Below, one piece after another: positions 58,614-64,000 of a DNA stretch of 64,000 nucleotides. Both the position numbers and the translations under genes were made by a program. Below the pieces are notes generated by a model. The model did not search any database. It saw only the letters and a program-made list of their open reading frames with translations, and had not been told where the DNA came from. The DNA is from Suillus spraguei (lineage: Eukaryota > Basidiomycota > Agaricomycetes > Boletales > Suillaceae): assembly GCA_016800925.1 (NCBI GenBank), contig JABCPU010000013.1, positions 248,001-312,000 on the forward strand. The letters are read 5' to 3'. Numbering within the stretch: position 1 is the first letter of the stretch; every line of letters begins with the position of its first letter.

Positions 58614-60653
58614 ATGGGCTCCCAGCCAGCTCAGACGCAAGCTGCGAGCCCGTCCCATACACCACGGATAATTCGTGGTACTGAACCCGGTCTCCTCGAC
58701 CCGACCCAACCCTCTCGTTTATTGCGTGCTCCAGATTCCACACTCTCCTTCGCATCCTTTGATCCACGCACTGCCCTTGCTGGCGAAGATATCCCGGACT
58801 TGCATAAATTATCTATTAGGGAGGACCTTCCACCTCCCAAACGAATTGTCATCGAAACAACGCCCAAAGGCAGGAGTTTTTGGAGGTTTGTGCCAAAAGC
58901 ACGCTTGGATGGAGGGGCGCGTGATGAAGGATTTTGGCCACGAGTAGTCGAAATATGCGGGTGAGTGACGTCGTTCTTCTATGTCCTTGCAGATGATGGA
59001 ATGCTGTATTTTCAGGGAACACGTGTTTTGTTACCAGGAGCAGTGGGAGATTTACAAGTTGGACCCGGAGTATCAGTGCACCGTGCACTTTGGCTTTAAA
59101 TTTACGTCTGTTGTGAGGGTTGACCCTCAGGCTCGGCGCTCTGGAGCTCCTTCACCACCAGGTCCAAAGCGCGCACGCGCACGCACGCCTACCCCTGAAG
59201 CGGACACCCCGCTTCCAAGCAAAAAAGTGCGTTCGCTGCGCACTCATGTAGACTGTGATGATCACAGTAGCGAAAGCGAATCTGACGAGGACGAAGAAGA
59301 AGTGAAACAAATGGTTGTCGATGATCTTCTTCGTCGCAGGGCTAAACCCTCGTCGAATACTGTACGATGTGGGAGGGAGGAATTGAAAAAGAAGCGAGAC
59401 AAGCGATGGCAGAATAACAAGAAAGCACAAGCAAAGTATTCTCAAGCTGACGGACACCCGATGTCCCTAGATGCGGAACAGTTTGCGTCTCAGAACAATA
59501 CTGGGACGCAAGCCGAAGAAAATACCAAACGAAAAAGTTTGTTATAACCTCTTCCCTTTATACCAGTCTGACAAAGTTGACAGAAGGCGGATCTACCGTT
59601 GACACGGATGATGAACTGTCACAAGCACACACATCTACAAATGGCCATATGCGAAAGCGCCAACGAACTACATCACCAAGTCAGGCCAAACAAGCTCTCC
59701 ATCAATCAAAAATGCAACGGGAAATGCGCAAACAAGCAAAAGTTAGGGCGATGGACGAACGCCATCAAAAGGGATTCAAACAAGTATTTGCCGATTATTA
59801 CCCAATCGACATCGACGAACTGCGTATGTCATCGATCTCACTCTGCTCTTTCAATGGTTCATTTTTTTTTCCTTCAGTGAGTGATTATAAAGAGTCACCG
59901 ACATGCCCTCAGCCTGCTGCTTCGCAAGAACAGTCCGAGTTTCCTAAGAGTGAACACTCGAACGAAGAGGCAATGCGAGAAGCTGAGCTCGCAGAATCCA
60001 TTCGCAAAATGCGAGAACTGGACCGGGATAAACCTCTCTGGGAAGAACAACGAAGGAAGCGTGAGGCACAGGAACGTGCCGAAGAACAGGAGCACCAAGC
60101 TAAAGCCGAACAGCGAAGAAGAGCTGAGGCAGAAAGGCAGAGGCAGCAACGTGAGGAGGTCGAACGTCAGGCACGCCAAGCCCGAGCGGAAGCCGAACGA
60201 CGTGACGCGGAAGAGGAAAGGCGACGGCAAGAACACCGGCGTCTCAAGCAACGACAACGCTGGGAGTCCGGTACCTGGACGAGTCATCGAGCCCTGGAAC
60301 GATACAAGGTTCTCAGTGAGGAGTTTGACGCTGCGAGGTTCACGCCTGATCAGCCGATTGCTTTTCTGGATATCCCGTGGCCTGTACTCCATCATCCTTC
60401 TCATCTGACAGTTGAGGACGTCGATTGGTCCGCAGTGGAGAGATTTTTTGCAACCGTCAAGACCTCCATGCGACCTCAAGATTACAAAGATTTCGTGGAA
60501 AGAAGTCATCGGCGATTCCATCCGGATAGATGGCGTGCTCGTAAGCTGTGGTCAGCTATTCGGGATGACATAGAACGCGGCTGCCTCGAGGTTGCCGCCA
60601 ATACAGTCGCCCAAGCTATTACGCCAATCTGGAGAGAAGTAAAACCACACTGA
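58614..60653 (+). CDS. Basidiomycete protein with HPD-containing C-terminal domain
   Basis: Function unknown. Exon 1 starts MGSQPAQTQAASPSHTPRII and includes PKGRSFWRFVPKARLDGG and FWPRVVEICG. After a short intron (about 58960-59013), CCIFREHVFCYQEQWEIYKL and YQCTVHFGFKFTSVVRVD follow. A basic/acidic linker (SESESDEDEEEVKQ) comes next. After small introns (near 59538-59584 and 59826-59877) there is a long charged coiled coil (EEQRRKREAQERAEEQEHQA). The C-terminal domain reads FLDIPWPVLH, VDWSAVERFF, FVERSHRRFHPDRWRARKLW and VAQAITPIWREVKPH, with TGA at 60653. The RFHPDRW motif recalls the HPD of J domains and the similar end of NFKBIL1. I infer a J-like helical fold, not proven Hsp70 contact. 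Confidence 0.8.
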
Positions 60654-62552
60654 TGTCAGAATACACATGTATGAAAGTGGCATTTAATAGATATCTTAAT
60701 ATGAATTCTTGAATTGATCGACTTGATTGAACATGTTCGTGTTGATAGGCGACCATCATGCCCACAGAGCTAGAACTCCATCAATATATGGGAATTTTCT
60801 CAAACGTTCTGCACAAGTATGACAACTGTGACCCGTGTGCAAGGTTTTGCTAGATGGGGTGATGGGATATTTGGTTCGGCCACTCTTCATCTCATGAGCC
60901 AAGATATACCCGGTGTCTAGACGGGCTCCGATTCGTTGACGCGTTAATCGTCGTCAGAAAAGTAGTGAAGAAACGTCTGATTTCATTCTAAAAAGTTATT
61001 ATTATTGCGCCAGACGAGTCGGATCAAGGTCAGAAACACATCATGATTAGACTGCAATATTATTGGCGACGGTACATACTACATGCACATGCACACGAAT
61101 GAGTGGCGTCATGGCCTCTCCCATCACCATGTGATACTCCGTGTGGGGTTTATAAGATTGTAACCGTAAACACACAGCATCCGTGACCAAGACAGCAGAT
61201 TCGGAGAGTCCAGACACCAATCTGCCAATCAACTACAAAGAATATGTCGTAAGTTCCGTGTTAGGTCAGCAACGGAGAGTACTTATCTCTGTTAACTACA
61301 TATACATGCACTCAACATTATTGAACGAAGACGAACGTCCTCGGAATGAGTCGACCTGGTGTGTGTTGATCAAGTTCAAACTTGAGTGATTGTCCGCCGA
61401 TCAGAATATATCACGAAGGTAATCACACCCCTGAGGCCCTATCTCTAAGGCAGTTGCGGGGAATCAGTTTGTAATCTTTTGTGATACGCGAAATTCTTCA
61501 CTTCTCGTACAGCCTTGCTACACACCCGAATAGAGTCACCACCGTTTCATGAACACTCGGTGATCAATAGATCCCAGCCGACCTGAAGCTTCTTGGTGTA
61601 TTGAATTGTTATATAATCCGGACTTCGAACTCCATATTCAATATGTAACACGCTAATGATTATCGATTAGCATAAATTCCACTCCATTCCACTTCACAAA
61701 ACTGGAACTATTGATAAATTTATGTTTAACTTGGCTTCAATTGCGGAAACTTTGACTGTGCTGGTGGGACTGCCAAGAAACTACGGGAAACTGAAAGAGG
61801 AGCCGGGCCGATATTTCCAGGGGGAAGGCCAATTATGGCTAACCCGAACAGCCTGCCGCAGGTGTCCGCTATTTGTACCGTGATGAAATTGACACTGCGG
61901 GCTGCCTGCCCTGGCAGGCCCTGATTGTACGCGTTACGAGGGGCGTTCAAAGTTGGGCGCACACGGCCCACGCCCATGGTATGATAACCTTTAAATTCTT
62001 CGATGCCTTGTACTAGGATAAGGCAAAATGTCTTTGAAATAGTATTAAACAATTTGTCCTCGAAATTGCCATAGAAATGTGGTGGCAATAGAATTAAGCA
62101 ACGATCTTGTAATAGTACGGCACGTTACAATGGTTGCCAGCATATTGAAAAATATTATCCTAACCCTTTTGCGTTATATCTCACGTGATCACTCAAGATA
62201 CCTGAAAATTTAATCAAAATCTTTGAGTAAGAATGCTATGGCACACTAGGACTGGAGAGGTTTAGAAGGCTTCGTTTAGTCCAAAGTCCGATAGCTACCA
62301 TGTGTCGTTTGGCGTTTGTCAGGGCGTGGGTGGTGAGTGTATTTGCACGGCCCTTATTAATAAATAATATTGTGTAGATCCATTTGGTCAGATCGCAACC
62401 TAGTACACACAAGTGACGAGAGTCTTATTTTAGTCGCAGTATTATATGCAGTCAGGAACATCCCTTATAAACGCATAAATACTGGGCTATGCCACCCTTC
62501 AGATTCTTGCATCCCCCTTGGTCTCAGCGGGTCCCACACTACCATCACTCCA
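60654..62552. other. Intergenic, partly AT-rich
   Basis: An exon-like frame at 61183-61245 (TKTADSESPDTNLPINYKEY then GTAAGT) is clean, but no gene could be built around it. The minus frame 62088-61726 lies in a more GC-rich patch and is unrecognised. The end holds the promoter of the transporter. Confidence 0.4.
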
Positions 62553-64000
62553 ATGTCCACTTCAAGCACTCTCAAGCCAGCTGAAGTCGCTGTTGCTCTG
62601 GTCGAGCAGGCCGTAGCCAAGCACAACACGCGCTTGGACAAGACCTTCTTCAAGGCGGTAAGTAACATGTACGCACATGCGTAATTTAACATCTTAACCT
62701 CGCTATCAGGTCCTTGCCGGTGTTATGTTGTCCTTTGGTGGTCTTCTTGATCTCGTCATTAGTGGTGGCTCCGCAGGTCTGACAGCTTCGAACCCTGGAA
62801 TTGTCAAGGTCCTCGCCGGTTTTGTATTCCCAGTTGGACTCGTTATGTAGGCGCCGGTGACCTCAGTACATTAGACCATGACTTGACCATCGTGCCTTCC
62901 ATAGGATTGTGCTCCAAGGTTTTGATCTGCTTACCAGCAATCTTATGGTAGGCAGTTTAGCGTTTGTGTGTAGACCACTTCTCACTCATCATGTAACTTA
63001 TAGATATTTCCCATGGCTGCATTGAAAAGAGCAATTCCCTGGTGGGGCGTTCCTGTCAACTGGATCGTTGGTAAGTACTGCCGAAGCCTCCTGTTCGCAT
63101 GCTGAGTATACCATCGTGTCAGTCTTTTTCGGCAATCTTGTTGGCAGTCTATTCTTTGCAGCAATCCTTTCGAAATGTCAGTTCTCATTCATTTGCATAG
63201 ACTAAATTGTATAGCTTAACATGTCCATCTTATACAGACGACGGATTGATGACAGAAGATCCCTATGCCTCATACGTAAGGTCATTTGCTATGTGAGTCA
63301 CTTCATACTATCTGGAAATCCCGTCGTCTCAACAACCTCATACCAGTACGAAAGCTATCACGCCTGGCTGGTATCAGATCCTCCTTCGCGGCATTGGTTG
63401 TAACTGGCTCGTTTGCATAGCCGTTTGGGTACGTATACGTATTCTTTCTCTGAGCAATTATTTATGTGGGCCTTATTTAGCAAGGAACGGGAGCTAAAGA
63501 AACTTTTTCGAAAATTATTGCTGTCTGGTTCCCCGTCTGGGTTAGTAAAATCTTCAAAGGTGCTTATCCTGACTCATGTATATTTTCTAGGTCTTCGTGT
63601 CTTGCGGGTTTGACCACGGTGAGTCGCAGAACATTCGGTCATGAACTCTCACCAAAACTTTTTACTAGTTATCGCAAATATGTTTTCACTCTCATTGAGC
63701 ATTATGCTCCACTCTGAGGTACGTGTTTCACACTAACCTACAACGTGGTACATTTCTGATTGCGTTCTAGCTTACGACAGACCTATATATTCGCAAGTAC
63801 GCGCCAAGTTATTTGTTCAATACATTTCAACGTTTGCTAATTACTTTGTTAGGTCGCTAATTGCGTCTTTGATCGGTAACATTATTGGAGGTCTCTTCGT
63901 GGGCTTACCAGCCGTATATTTCTATCTTGGTGATTGGCATGCCGATGGCATGCGTGACGCCGAGGAGGCCCGCATAGAGCGTAAAAACTCGGGTCCTAGT
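62553..64000 (+). CDS. Formate/nitrite transporter (FNT family), 3' end outside window
   Basis: Plasma-membrane channel/transporter for formate or nitrite. ATG 62553 gives MSTSSTLKPAEVAVALVEQA and LDKTFFKA, then many small exons, each holding part of a membrane helix: VLAGVMLSFGGLLDLVISGG, NPGIVKVLAGFVFPVGLVM, IVLQGFDLLTSNLM, IFPMAALKRAIPWWGVPVNW, FFGNLVGSLFFAAILSKY, GWYQILLRGIGCNWLVCIAV, FPVWVFVSCGFDHVIANMFS and SLIGNIIGGLFVGLPAVYFY. The pieces LRGIGCNWLVC and GFDHVIANM are the family's pore signatures, with the central His in FDHVIANM. The last part read is hydrophilic (DGMRDAEEARIERKNSG). In Aspergillus, NitA of this family imports nitrite; the substrate here is not determined. The gene is truncated by the window edge. 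Confidence 0.92.

Noticed and set aside
61726..62088. Possible transporter fragment on minus (text with GNIGP)
   Set aside because: GNIGP alone recalls allantoate-type permeases, but the surrounding residues do not fit and no membrane pattern is present.

Overview
The window is nuclear DNA of a filamentous basidiomycete, most likely Agaricomycotina (a mushroom-forming lineage). The genes are split by many short introns of about 45-60 bases with GT..AG ends. The content is fungal: translation elongation factor 3, a cell-wall-integrity MAPKK, an NDR kinase, GH18 chitinase, a formate/nitrite transporter, Crz1-type zinc fingers and a Ty3/gypsy chromovirus. No rRNA, CRISPR array or bacterial operon was seen. 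All gene models were spliced by eye, so exon borders are good where both frames agree and are otherwise marked as uncertain.

Layout. 1-1.6 kb: no gene seen. 1.6-9.6 kb: MAPKK of the Mkk1/2 type (-), intron-bearing tRNA-Leu(UAG), a small conserved protein (+), NAA50-type acetyltransferase (+) and a Crz1-like zinc-finger factor (-). 9.7-12.7 kb: DNA ligase I with a PIP box (+). 12.7-19.5 kb: gene-poor, with one unrecognised multi-exon gene (-) and a degenerate tRNA-like sequence. 19.5-26.7 kb: regulators, namely a two-finger C2H2 factor (+), an NDR/LATS kinase (-) and a homeodomain factor (+). 27.7-34.2 kb: EF-3 (-) and a membrane-anchored GH18 chitinase (-).

34.4-39.8 kb: a complete, apparently young chromovirus. 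Its two 217-bp LTRs are identical, the 5-bp target duplication is perfect and one uninterrupted Gag-Pol frame ends in a chromodomain. It lies about 180 bases upstream of the chitinase start. 40.4-52.97 kb: a coiled-coil/DUF6697-like gene (+), a GTPBP1-type GTPase (-), a DHTKD1-type 2-oxoadipate dehydrogenase E1 (-), ribosomal protein eS27 (+) and a three-finger C2H2 factor (+).

53.3-58.6 kb: a repeat-rich, AT-rich graveyard. It holds a decayed polyubiquitin gene cut by a roughly 2-kb element with long inverted arms, and an LTR-like promoter segment with a 10-bp-phased array of TGAGTCA sites. 58.6-64 kb: a basidiomycete protein with an HPD-containing C-terminal domain (+), and a formate/nitrite transporter running off the right edge (+).

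Most genes are housekeeping and have no operon logic. The shared themes are signalling to wall and morphogenesis (Mkk, NDR kinase, Crz1, chitinase) and translation (EF-3, GTPBP1, eS27, tRNA-Leu). No clearly new multi-gene system was found. The best leads are the young chromovirus, the inverted-arm element in the polyubiquitin pseudogene and the phased TGAGTCA array.
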